From Cloacibacterium sp964530915 (GTDB taxonomy: Bacteria > Bacteroidota > Bacteroidia > Flavobacteriales > Weeksellaceae): 15,794 bases of DNA. Where the stretch lies: NCBI GenBank assembly GCA_964530915.1, contig CAZHCK010000059.1, forward strand, positions 1-15,794. Reading direction: 5' to 3'. The position numbers and the translations under genes were made by a program. Below, in pieces: positions 6,352 to 13,951 of the stretch (the stretch's first letter is position 1; the number at the start of each line of letters is the position of its first letter). The notes under the pieces were generated by a model. The model saw only the letters and a list, made by a program, of their open reading frames with translations, had not been told where the DNA came from and ran no database searches.

Positions 6352-6370
6352 CGCAAAATTAAAAGTAAAA

Positions 6371-7492
6371 ATGTCTGAAATTAAACTCAATACAATTCCT
6401 GAAGCAATAGAAGACCTTAAAAATGGTAAAGTAATCATCGTAGTAGATGATGAAAACCGTGAAAATGAAGGAGATTTTCTTTCTGCTGCCGAACTTACCA
6501 CTCCAGAAATCATCAATTTTATGACCATTCATGGTCGTGGATTAATCTGTACACCTCTTCCTGAAAAAAGATGTGATGAACTAGGCCTTGAAGCTATGGT
6601 CTCTAGAAGTACAGACCCGAAAGAAACCGCTTTTACAGTTTCTATCGATTTATTAGGAGACGGTGTTTCTACAGGAATTTCGGCTAGTGACAGAGCAAAA
6701 ACAATTTTGGCTTTGATGGATGAAAAAACCAAGCCGACAGATTTTATGAGACCTGGTCACATTTTTCCGCTTCGTGCAAAAACGGGAGGTGTTTTAAAAA
6801 GAGCTGGTCATACAGAAGCTGCGATTGATTTAACCAAATTAGCTGGATTGAAAGAAGGTGGTGTCATCTGCGAAATCATGAACGAAGATGGAACCATGGC
6901 AAGATTACCAGAATTGGTGGTTTTGGCTAAAAAATTAGACCTTAAAATCATTTCAATCGAAGATTTAATCAATTACCAATTGAAAAAAGGTGATTTGGTA
7001 AACGAAATAGAGTCTAGAAGAGTAAAAACAGCTTTCGGTGAGTTTGATTTCCATGCTTTCCAAGAAAAACATACAGACCAAATTCACTTTGCATTAACCA
7101 AAGGAAATTGGGAAATAGATGAACCAGTTTTGGTGAGAGTTCAGTCTTCTAGTGCTTATTTTGATGTTTTAAGCAGATTGATTAACGGTGAAAATCCTCA
7201 ACTGGAGAAAGTAACCAATATGATTAATGCAGAAGGAAAAGGCGCACTTATTTTCATCAATAATGTGTCTAATGCAGAACTCACGATGAGAAAATTACAA
7301 CAATTCCTGAATTATCAAGACGGACAAGTTGCAAGACCTACTCTTACTGCTAACTTCATAGAATACGGAATTGGAACTCAAATTCTTAAAAAATTAGGCA
7401 TCACCAATTTCAGAGTGATTACTCAAAACCCTAATCAGAAACCACTTGTTGCTGGTTACGGTGTAGAAATTACCGAAATGGTACAGATGTAA
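6371..7492 (+). CDS. ribB: 3,4-dihydroxy-2-butanone-4-phosphate synthase with degenerate GTP cyclohydrolase II-like domain (RibBX type)
   Basis: The 373-residue protein has RibBA layout. The N-terminal RibB domain (about 4-205) converts ribulose 5-phosphate to dihydroxybutanone phosphate for riboflavin synthesis. It is intact: DDENRENEGD (26-35), STGISASDRAKT (100-111), RPGHIFPL (127-134) and RAGHTEA (144-150). The C-terminal part (about 215-373) aligns with GTP cyclohydrolase II (AFGEF, EPVLVRV, PQLE, EYGIGTQILKKLG), but its active site is gone. The three zinc cysteines of HSEC...RCDCG become S261, N272 and E274, and the RQEGRGIG loop is replaced by NNVSNAEL (297-304). It should therefore supply only the RibB reaction; a true RibA is expected elsewhere. 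ATG 6371 is chosen over the in-frame TTG at 6314, which lies upstream of the promoter box. Confidence 0.93.
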   Translation: MSEIKLNTIPEAIEDLKNGKVIIVVDDENRENEGDFLSAAELTTPEIINFMTIHGRGLICTPLPEKRCDELGLEAMVSRSTDPKETAFTVSIDLLGDGVSTGISASDRAKTILALMDEKTKPTDFMRPGHIFPLRAKTGGVLKRAGHTEAAIDLTKLAGLKEGGVICEIMNEDGTMARLPELVVLAKKLDLKIISIEDLINYQLKKGDLVNEIESRRVKTAFGEFDFHAFQEKHTDQIHFALTKGNWEIDEPVLVRVQSSSAYFDVLSRLINGENPQLEKVTNMINAEGKGALIFINNVSNAELTMRKLQQFLNYQDGQVARPTLTANFIEYGIGTQILKKLGITNFRVITQNPNQKPLVAGYGVEITEMVQM

Positions 7493-7512
7493 AATCTTAA
7501 AAATATGAACCG

Positions 7513-7542
7513 AAAATAGCGTAGAAATTTCTACGCTATTTT
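7513..7542. terminator. Bidirectional terminator, 30-bp perfect palindrome overlapping the fmt stop
   Basis: The 15-base arm at 7513-7527 is followed directly by its exact complement at 7528-7542; the stem core is AAAATAGCGTAG. A/T runs at both ends give U tracts in both directions. It ends the riboflavin transcript 20 bases after its stop and the opposing fmt transcript. The last three fmt codons and its TAG lie inside the right arm. Confidence 0.9.
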
Positions 7543-8478
7543 TATATCCTCGAAACTGTGAAATCCGTTTAAGAAATCTTTCACATTCATTCGTTTTTTT
7601 CCTTCTAACTGAACTTCTGTTGGCTGATAAAAGCCATCTTTGGTATAAATTCTAAAAATATTTTTAGAAATTTCTAAAGTTCCAGCCGTTTTCTGATGTT
7701 CTGAAACTTCAAAAGTTCCTGCATAAATCTTCAAACCTTTTGTTTCTTCACCGATTTTCAAAGTGGTAAAAGCGCAAGGATAAGGCGACATTCCTCTGAT
7801 GAAATTGTGAACCTTAACCGTTTCTTGATTCCAATGAATTCTCGTGTCTTCTTTGAAAATTTTGAAAGCATTTTTAGGTTCTGCTACTTGTGGTTGGGGT
7901 TGTTCTGTGATAGAATTTTCGGCTAAACCATCTAATGTTTTCACTACCAGTTTTGCACCCATTTCCATCAATCGATCATGCAAACTTCCTGCATTTTCAT
8001 CTGGTGAAATAGGCAATTCTTCTTGCAAAAGAATGTTTCCTTCATCTATTTTTTCGTTGATAAAAAATGTAGTTGCACCCGTTTTTTCTTCGCCGTTAAT
8101 AATCGCAAAATTGATTGGAGCTGCACCTCTATAATCTGGCAATAAACTTGCGTGAAGATTGAAAGTTCCCATTTTTGGCATTTCAAATAATACTTTTGGC
8201 ATCATTCTAAAGGCAACCACCACGAAAACATCTGCCTCAAGTTTTTTCAATTCTTCCAAAAACTCTGGATTTCTGAGTTTCTCTGGCTGAAAAACAGGCA
8301 AATTATTTTCTACGGCGTATTTTTTAACAGGAGATTCGGTTAATTTTTGTCCTCGACCTGAAGGTTTATCTGCAACGGTAACTACTCCCACAATTTCGTG
8401 ATGAGAATGATGAATTGCTTCTAATGATTTAGCGGCAAAATCTGGCGTCCCGAAAAAAACAACTTTTAAATTTTTCAT
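7531..8478 (-). CDS. fmt: Methionyl-tRNA formyltransferase
   Basis: Fmt transfers a formyl group from 10-formyltetrahydrofolate to Met-tRNAfMet, preparing the initiator tRNA. At 315 residues it has normal length. The N-terminal hydrolase/transferase domain starts VVFFGTPDFA (6-15) and carries the catalytic set FNLHASLLPDYRGAAPI (106-122; Asn107, His109) and KIDEGNIL (143-150; Asp145). The C-terminal OB-like domain contains NFIRGMSPYPCAFT, the usual start of the tRNA-contacting part. It lies 29 bases downstream of recQ on the same strand with no terminator between, so the two are probably co-transcribed. Its stop codon is embedded in the palindromic terminator. The ATG at 8478 starts directly before the conserved first strand. 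Confidence 0.97.
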   Translation of the reverse strand: MKNLKVVFFGTPDFAAKSLEAIHHSHHEIVGVVTVADKPSGRGQKLTESPVKKYAVENNLPVFQPEKLRNPEFLEELKKLEADVFVVVAFRMMPKVLFEMPKMGTFNLHASLLPDYRGAAPINFAIINGEEKTGATTFFINEKIDEGNILLQEELPISPDENAGSLHDRLMEMGAKLVVKTLDGLAENSITEQPQPQVAEPKNAFKIFKEDTRIHWNQETVKVHNFIRGMSPYPCAFTTLKIGEETKGLKIYAGTFEVSEHQKTAGTLEISKNIFRIYTKDGFYQPTEVQLEGKKRMNVKDFLNGFHSFEDIKIA

Positions 8479-8507
8479 TTTTATAAGAATCTTCTTTTTA
8501 CAAAGAA

Positions 8508-10409
8508 TTATTTAATGGTATATGTTCTAAAATCTAACATTCTAATTTTTCCTAAATCAAGCAAAAAGATAAGCACTTCTTGAATTTTTTCTCTGGAATA
8601 TTCTAACAAAATTGCATTCAAATCATCTAAAGTAGCGGGTTTTTGTTGTAGAATATCTAGGATTTGTCTTTCTGCACTAATAGGATTGGTTTTAGGGTTA
8701 TTGGCGGTGCAAACATAGCAATTTCCGCAGTTTTTCGCCTCTTTTTCGCCGAAATAAGTAAGAATAAGTTTCATTTTACAGCAATCGTGATTTCTGGTAT
8801 AAAACTTCATTTCTTCCCATTTCTGCAATTTATTTTTCTGAATTTGCTCGAAAAGATTCCACCATTTCCCAGAAAAAGATCGGTCTTCTCTAGGTTTCAA
8901 AAATCTGATAGAATCTAAACTCCCGTCTAGATAATCTAGATATCCTTTTTGGTGAATTTCTTTCAATCTTTCTTTGAGTTCTTGAGCGCCAACTCCTAAT
9001 TTTTTGCAAGTATTCGCTTCGCTAAACTGCACTCTGTGCGTAGATAAACCGTCAACACATCTGAGCAATAATTCTATGAAATAACTGTCTTTTCTCTGCA
9101 AATTTTCTAAATCACTTACCTCAAATTTCAATTCTAAAGTAGATGAATTTTTAGAAGTATTGAGATAAATTAACTCTTGATTATGCAGAAAATTAAGCAC
9201 ATTTCTAATCTTGGCTTGAGAGATTTTAGTAAAATTTTGAATTTTAGAAATATTCAGCTCAAAAACATTTTCCGGCAATTCATTTTCTGCAATCATAAAA
9301 GTAGAATACAGATAAGAAATTACTTTCAAAAACTCTGATTTAGAAGGAGTTTGATTATAAAAAACATCATCCAAATTCAGTAATTCTTGCTCGTTCCAAA
9401 GTAAAAAAGCATAACTTTTCTCTCCATCTCTACCTGCTCTTCCGATTTCCTGATAGTAGTTTTCTAATGAGGGTGCTGGTGAAAAATGAATTACAAATCT
9501 CACATTTTCCTTATCAATTCCCATCCCAAAAGCGTTGGTAGAAATCAATACATTCCGATTGCTTTTGAGCCATTTTTCTTGCTTATGATGCTTTTCTTTC
9601 ACAGAAAGTCCTGCGTGAAAAAAATCTACATTTTTGAGTTTATTTTTCTGTAAAAATTCTGTTAAATTTTCTGCTTCCTTTCTTGTTCTCGTATAAATAA
9701 TCCCTGAGTTTTGGTTGTGTTTTAGCAAATCTAAAACTCTCTGGTATTTATCTGCTACCTCATCATTAAAAATGCTGATATTATCTCTTTTAAAACTTTT
9801 TCTAAAAATTTGATATTGAGTAAATCCTAATTTTAGTTTAATGTCTTCTAGAACTTTTGGAGTTGCTGTAGCAGTTAGCGCAAGGCAAGGAACGTTCTTA
9901 AAAAGTGTTCTAAAATTTTTAATATTTTGATAACTCGGTCTGAAATCTTGTCCCCATTCAGAAATACAGTGTGCTTCGTCTACCGCAATAAATGAAATCT
10001 GAATTTCTTCTATTCTTTCTAAAAACTGACGATTCTGAAGTCTTTCTGGAGAAATATAAAGCAATTTGGTAATTCCTTCTATGCATCTGCCGTAAATTTC
10101 TTCTTGTTGCAATTCATCTAATTCAGAACTTAAATATTCTGCTTCTATTCCTTTTAACTTCAACTGCTGAACTTGGTCTTTCATTAATGCCAAAAGTGGA
10201 GAAATCACCAAACAAGTGCCTTCTAAAACCAAAGCTGGGAGCTGATAACAAAGAGATTTACCACCACCAGTTGGTAAAAGCGCAATGGTATCTTTACCTG
10301 CAATAACCGCATGAATGATGTCTTGTTGTGAATCTCTGAAATCTTGATACCCCCAAAAATGAGTAAGGGTTTTCTGTGTGAGTTCAGCTAAATGATGAGA
10401 AGATTGCAT
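8508..10409 (-). CDS. recQ: RecQ-family ATP-dependent DNA helicase with atypical C-terminal order
   Basis: This 633-residue superfamily 2 helicase is expected to unwind DNA 3' to 5' in recombination and repair. The core shows FRDSQQDII (motif 0, 24-32), LLPTGGGKS (motif I, 44-52), VDEAHCISEWGQDFRPSY (143-160), LTATATP (178-184), STNAFGMGID (290-299) and QEIGRAGRDG (motif VI, 320-329). The zinc cysteines C544, C561, C564 and C567 keep E. coli spacing, but come about 215 residues after motif VI instead of about 50. The insert looks winged-helix-like in two places (about 392-418 and 466-496). A short winged-helix-like tail (577-632) follows; no HRDC domain is evident. It is probably the shorter Bacteroidota RecQ subfamily. 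It heads a recQ-fmt unit. A near-match box (TAAATTTA, 10414-10421) precedes the ATG closely and may be its promoter. Confidence 0.93.
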   Translation of the reverse strand: MQSSHHLAELTQKTLTHFWGYQDFRDSQQDIIHAVIAGKDTIALLPTGGGKSLCYQLPALVLEGTCLVISPLLALMKDQVQQLKLKGIEAEYLSSELDELQQEEIYGRCIEGITKLLYISPERLQNRQFLERIEEIQISFIAVDEAHCISEWGQDFRPSYQNIKNFRTLFKNVPCLALTATATPKVLEDIKLKLGFTQYQIFRKSFKRDNISIFNDEVADKYQRVLDLLKHNQNSGIIYTRTRKEAENLTEFLQKNKLKNVDFFHAGLSVKEKHHKQEKWLKSNRNVLISTNAFGMGIDKENVRFVIHFSPAPSLENYYQEIGRAGRDGEKSYAFLLWNEQELLNLDDVFYNQTPSKSEFLKVISYLYSTFMIAENELPENVFELNISKIQNFTKISQAKIRNVLNFLHNQELIYLNTSKNSSTLELKFEVSDLENLQRKDSYFIELLLRCVDGLSTHRVQFSEANTCKKLGVGAQELKERLKEIHQKGYLDYLDGSLDSIRFLKPREDRSFSGKWWNLFEQIQKNKLQKWEEMKFYTRNHDCCKMKLILTYFGEKEAKNCGNCYVCTANNPKTNPISAERQILDILQQKPATLDDLNAILLEYSREKIQEVLIFLLDLGKIRMLDFRTYTIK

Positions 10410-10445
10410 TCGGTAAATTTAAGAATTTAGTTTAAAATTTTGCAT

Positions 10446-10473
10446 AAAAAAAGCTGCGATAAACGCAGCTTTT
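10446..10473 (-). terminator. Rho-independent terminator for the folK-ompA-ompA transcript
   Basis: Read on the minus strand, a 10-bp stem (AAAAGCTGCG, 10464-10473, with its complement at 10449-10458) closes a 5-base loop and is followed by a run of U. It lies about 17 bases after the stop of the distal ompA gene and separates that unit from recQ. Confidence 0.88.
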
Positions 10474-10489
10474 AGTATTGATTTTAAAA

Positions 10490-11992
10490 TTATTTTTTAA
10501 TGATTAACTTCGTAGGAATATCATTTTTTGGTATAGAATTCCATTCAGAATCAAGAACGTATTTTACTTGAACTTTTCTGTCTTGTAATCTTTCTTCATC
10601 AGATGCTGATTCTGCTACTTTAGCTTCAGATTCACCCACTCCTTTTGATTTAATTTGAGATGGGTCTACTCCTCTTTTTTCTAATTCTTTCACTACTTCT
10701 GCAGCTCTAGCTCTAGAAAGTGCTAAGTTATAAGCATCTGAACCTTTTTTATCAGTATGACCGATTAATAAATAAGTACCACCTTGAGAACTTTTGATAA
10801 TTTGAGCAGCTAAATCTAATTTAGAATAAGATTCTGGTCTTACTGTAGCCTTATTGAAATTAAATAAAACATCTCTTAATGCAAGTTCTATATCTGTAGC
10901 TAATTTACTTTTATCTACTGCAACTACTTTAGGACAACCGTTATTTTCTACAGGACCAGGAACGGTAACACATTTATCATTTAAGTCTATTACTCCATCT
11001 AAATCTGCATCTAGTGCAACACCAGCTCCATCTACTCTTGCTCCAACTGGAGTATCTAATTGTCTATCCCAATCGTCACAAACTCCATCATTATCTGTAT
11101 CACCTTTTTTACAAACTTCTACATCTACATTCTTGTTATCTAAAACATCTAGTTTATAATAAATTTCTTGTAATGGATCATGCCACATCAAGTGTGATTG
11201 GTGTTTTCCTAGTTTTAAGGAAATACCTAAAGTTGCGTTGAAAAAATTATCAGAAACTTGGTCTTCTCTTAAGTTTATAGGGCTATCATAACCATTATAA
11301 CCTAGGTCTTCGCTTCCTAAATAATTACCACCACCATCAAAAGAATCATCTCCAGTTACTACGTACATTACTCTACCTTCAATATCAATTCTTCTATTTA
11401 CTTTAAATTTAACACCAGCTCCAGCTTGTCCGAAAAGTGAACCTACTGAAAATCCATTATCAGTAATTAATGGCGCAGAAGAAGAGCCTTCATCTTGTCT
11501 GTATGCTTTATAAGATAAAGCACCAATACCTGCATAACCATGTAACGCCCATCTGTATGGAGAATGATTATCTACTCTTCTTAGTAAATTAGAGAAGTTA
11601 ATATCTCCTATTAAAGATATAGATTGATACTTAGTTTTAGCACCTACATTAGTAGCTACAGTACCTTCATCTATCTTAGCTAAACCTTGTTTAGTTTCTC
11701 CTAAGTCATATTGAAGGTTTAAACCAAAAGCATGGGTTATAGCTTTATCTATACTTAAATATGCAGAGTAACCAAATAGATTTTTGCCTGCTCCATTTTT
11801 TATTGAAGTTAAATCTCCTGATTGAATTAATGGAACTCCAAAACCAGCAGAGATTGACCAATCATTAAATTTTTTATCTTTTTGTGTAAAAGGTTTATTT
11901 TGATCTCCTACATAAAAGTTATCTTTTTGTTGTGCTGTAACTGACAAAGGCAGAAGAATTGCTAATGTCAAAGTTGCAAAATTTATTTTCAT
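10490..11992 (-). CDS. OmpA-family outer membrane protein with TSP3-type linker (copy 1)
   Basis: This 500-residue exported protein has a signal peptide (about 1-20, ending SVTA) and an N-terminal beta-barrel-like region (about 40-270) rich in alternating aromatic and glycine strands. An acidic calcium-binding thrombospondin type-3-like linker follows (about 298-353, with DTDNDGVCDDWD and DADLDGVIDLND). The OmpA peptidoglycan-binding domain (about 370-480) has the two binding residues Asp414 (GHTD) and Arg429 (LSRARA). It should tie the outer membrane to peptidoglycan. The C-terminus extends about 20 residues beyond the domain and ends in lysines. It is 31 bases downstream of a paralogue, with no terminator between. 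The linker is the best-conserved part of the pair, including 23 identical bases. Confidence 0.92.
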   Translation of the reverse strand: MKINFATLTLAILLPLSVTAQQKDNFYVGDQNKPFTQKDKKFNDWSISAGFGVPLIQSGDLTSIKNGAGKNLFGYSAYLSIDKAITHAFGLNLQYDLGETKQGLAKIDEGTVATNVGAKTKYQSISLIGDINFSNLLRRVDNHSPYRWALHGYAGIGALSYKAYRQDEGSSSAPLITDNGFSVGSLFGQAGAGVKFKVNRRIDIEGRVMYVVTGDDSFDGGGNYLGSEDLGYNGYDSPINLREDQVSDNFFNATLGISLKLGKHQSHLMWHDPLQEIYYKLDVLDNKNVDVEVCKKGDTDNDGVCDDWDRQLDTPVGARVDGAGVALDADLDGVIDLNDKCVTVPGPVENNGCPKVVAVDKSKLATDIELALRDVLFNFNKATVRPESYSKLDLAAQIIKSSQGGTYLLIGHTDKKGSDAYNLALSRARAAEVVKELEKRGVDPSQIKSKGVGESEAKVAESASDEERLQDRKVQVKYVLDSEWNSIPKNDIPTKLIIKK

Positions 11993-12023
11993 GATGTTGT
12001 ATTTTTAAATTGAAAGATTAAAA

Positions 12024-13487
12024 TTATTGAGCCGCTTTGAAATAAACTCTTCTGTTGGCTTCATTTTTCCATTCTGGACACTTAGTAGCAGGGTTACATT
12101 CTGGATATTTAAGGTCTTTTTCACCTCTACCTTCTGTAATAAGAATGTCTGGATTCACCCCTTTACTAACTAAATAATTCTTCACTGCATTTGCTCTTCT
12201 TTGAGATAAATCAAAGTTATAGTTATCAGACGCTCTAGTATCAGTACCACCGATTACATAGAACTTAACTGTAGAATTTAGCTTTTTAATAATTTCTGCA
12301 GCATTGTCTAACTTAGCATAAGACTGAACTCTGATTACGTCTTTATTAAGTTCAAATTCAATTCCTTCAAATCTATTAATTTCTTCAATAATTTCAAGAG
12401 TTTCGTCTACTAAGTAAGGACAACCTTTATTTTTAGCAAGACCTGGAACTGTTACACAAGCATCGTTTAAGTCTATTACTCCATCTAAGTCCATATCTAA
12501 TGCTTTACCTGCACCATCTACTCTAGCTCCTATTGGTGTATCTAACTCACGATCCCAATCATCACAAACGCCATCTTTATCAGCATCTCCTCTTTCACAA
12601 ATGATAGGTTCTACTGATCTACTGTCTAAAGCAACTATTTTTCTAAGCGCTTCATTTTGGGCATCATACCAAGATAAATGGGTATTATGCTTTCCTAATT
12701 TTATAGTCACCCCTACATTTGCTACAATCATATTATCCGAGAAATTTCTCTTAATTTGATTGTAAACGCCATCTGCGGTCTCACCTCCTCCATCAAATTC
12801 ATCATCACCGGAAATGATATACATAACTCTAGTGTCAATATCAATTCTTCTTGATAGATTATATTTTACACCAGCTCCTCCTTGATAAAAGAACGAGTCT
12901 ATTCCAAAGGACTGCTTAAACTTTTGATAATTTTCATCTATCGTATTTCCGTTTGGCAATGTAGACAAAGGTTTGTCATCATCTCTTTCGAATTCATAAC
13001 CTTGTAAACCAATACCTGCATAACCATGTAGAGACCATCTAAAAGATGATTTATTGTCTGTTCTTCTAAAAAAATTAGAAAAATTAACGTCACCTAATAA
13101 GTTTACTTGATTGTATCTAGTTGTAGCCACTCCTAAACCATAAGAAGGTCTGGTAATAATTCTACCAGTTTGCTTGGTTTCACCAGTTTGGTATAGTAGT
13201 TCTAACCCAAATTTATCACTAATTTGTTTAGCTAATCCTACATAAGCATTCCATCCGAAATTTTTTCCATCTTGGTTGAGAGAAGTTAAATCGCCGTGGT
13301 GCATAATAGATGTACCACCTCCTAAAGTGATTGCCCAATCATTATACCTTTTAGCTTTGTTGTCAAATTTTGACACTTTAGCAGAGCCAGAGGTGAACGT
13401 ATTGGGATACACACTATTCTCTTTGTTATCTTGAGCTAAGAATAAGCTAGGAAAAGATAACAATAGTGTTAATAAACCTAATTTCAT
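12024..13487 (-). CDS. OmpA-family outer membrane protein with TSP3-type linker (copy 2)
   Basis: This 487-residue paralogue has the same architecture as its downstream neighbour: signal peptide (about 1-18, FLA|QD), barrel-like region (about 48-270), acidic TSP3-type linker (about 300-356) and OmpA domain (about 372-487). Barrel segments such as GDLTSL, RWSLHGYAGIG and RRIDID(T)RVMY recur in both copies, so they derive from a tandem duplication. The binding motif reads GGTD (Asp416) rather than GHTD, and Arg431 is kept. Before the closing NRRV (478-481) sits a Cys pair, C464 and C470, that copy 1 lacks and that probably forms a periplasmic disulfide. The gene starts 10 bases after folK ends. 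A weak -7-like element (ATAGTTTG, 13510-13517, minus strand) inside folK could give extra expression. Confidence 0.92.
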   Translation of the reverse strand: MKLGLLTLLLSFPSLFLAQDNKENSVYPNTFTSGSAKVSKFDNKAKRYNDWAITLGGGTSIMHHGDLTSLNQDGKNFGWNAYVGLAKQISDKFGLELLYQTGETKQTGRIITRPSYGLGVATTRYNQVNLLGDVNFSNFFRRTDNKSSFRWSLHGYAGIGLQGYEFERDDDKPLSTLPNGNTIDENYQKFKQSFGIDSFFYQGGAGVKYNLSRRIDIDTRVMYIISGDDEFDGGGETADGVYNQIKRNFSDNMIVANVGVTIKLGKHNTHLSWYDAQNEALRKIVALDSRSVEPIICERGDADKDGVCDDWDRELDTPIGARVDGAGKALDMDLDGVIDLNDACVTVPGLAKNKGCPYLVDETLEIIEEINRFEGIEFELNKDVIRVQSYAKLDNAAEIIKKLNSTVKFYVIGGTDTRASDNYNFDLSQRRANAVKNYLVSKGVNPDILITEGRGEKDLKYPECNPATKCPEWKNEANRRVYFKAAQ

Positions 13488-13497
13488 ATTTGTGTTT

Positions 13498-13920
13498 TTA
13501 TTTTATATTCAAACTATCTAGTAGAGCCTTAGAAAATTCCCTTTCACATAAATGCTTATGATGAGGGATTTTCAGTTTCTTAGATTCAAAATTAATATTG
13601 TTAAATGTTACAATATCAATATCTATTATCCTATCAATATAACCTCCTACTGCAGATGAATCAAGCTCTCTTCCCATATCTTTTTCTATAGATTTCACAG
13701 CATTTAGGAAACTATAGGGCGAGATTGTGGTAGTTAAGCCTATTGCAATATTACGAAAAATATTTGTACTTTCAAACTCTATTGGTTGAGTTTCTATCAT
13801 TTCTGATGTTTTTATAATTTTTCCCAAGCAATTTTCTATTTTTGCAATCGCTTGGTTTAAATTAGACTTGGTATCTCCTAAATTGCTACCTAGTAACAAA
13901 ACCACATAATGTAACGACAT
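13498..13920 (-). CDS. folK: 2-amino-4-hydroxy-6-hydroxymethyldihydropteridine pyrophosphokinase (HPPK)
   Basis: HPPK moves pyrophosphate from ATP to 6-hydroxymethyl-7,8-dihydropterin in folate synthesis, in the cytoplasm. At 140 residues it is short but complete (family about 135-165). Motifs are LLGSNLGD (9-16) at the N-terminus, then IETQPIEFESTNIFRNIAIGLTT in halves at about 42-64, and the closing signature DRIIDIDIV (96-104), with Arg97 and the magnesium-binding Asp100 and Asp102. The GR of the IEKDMGR segment is kept. It is the first gene of a minus-strand cluster with the two ompA genes (10-base gap) and is divergent from sppA with only 31 bases between the start codons, so the two promoters must overlap or lie within the genes. 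Confidence 0.93.
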   Translation of the reverse strand: MSLHYVVLLLGSNLGDTKSNLNQAIAKIENCLGKIIKTSEMIETQPIEFESTNIFRNIAIGLTTTISPYSFLNAVKSIEKDMGRELDSSAVGGYIDRIIDIDIVTFNNINFESKKLKIPHHKHLCEREFSKALLDSLNIK

Positions 13921-13927
13921 ATTATTG
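13920..13927 (+). promoter_or_regulatory. Possible -7 box for sppA
   Basis: TATTATTG differs from TAnnTTTG at one base and lies 24 bases before the sppA ATG, at the edge of the divergent folK start codon. It is the best plus-strand candidate in the 31-base divergent spacer. No -33 TTG is evident. Confidence 0.3.
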
Positions 13928-13951
13928 AATAATTAAGTTCTCAAGATTATT

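Noticed and set aside
6314..6370. Upstream TTG start extending the ribB-type protein by 19 residues
   Set aside because: The extension spans the TATATTTG promoter box, and MSEIKLN from 6371 is a typical RibB N-terminus.
6279..6370. FMN riboswitch upstream of the riboflavin gene
   Set aside because: The spacer is only 92 bases and lacks the conserved multi-stem RFN pattern.
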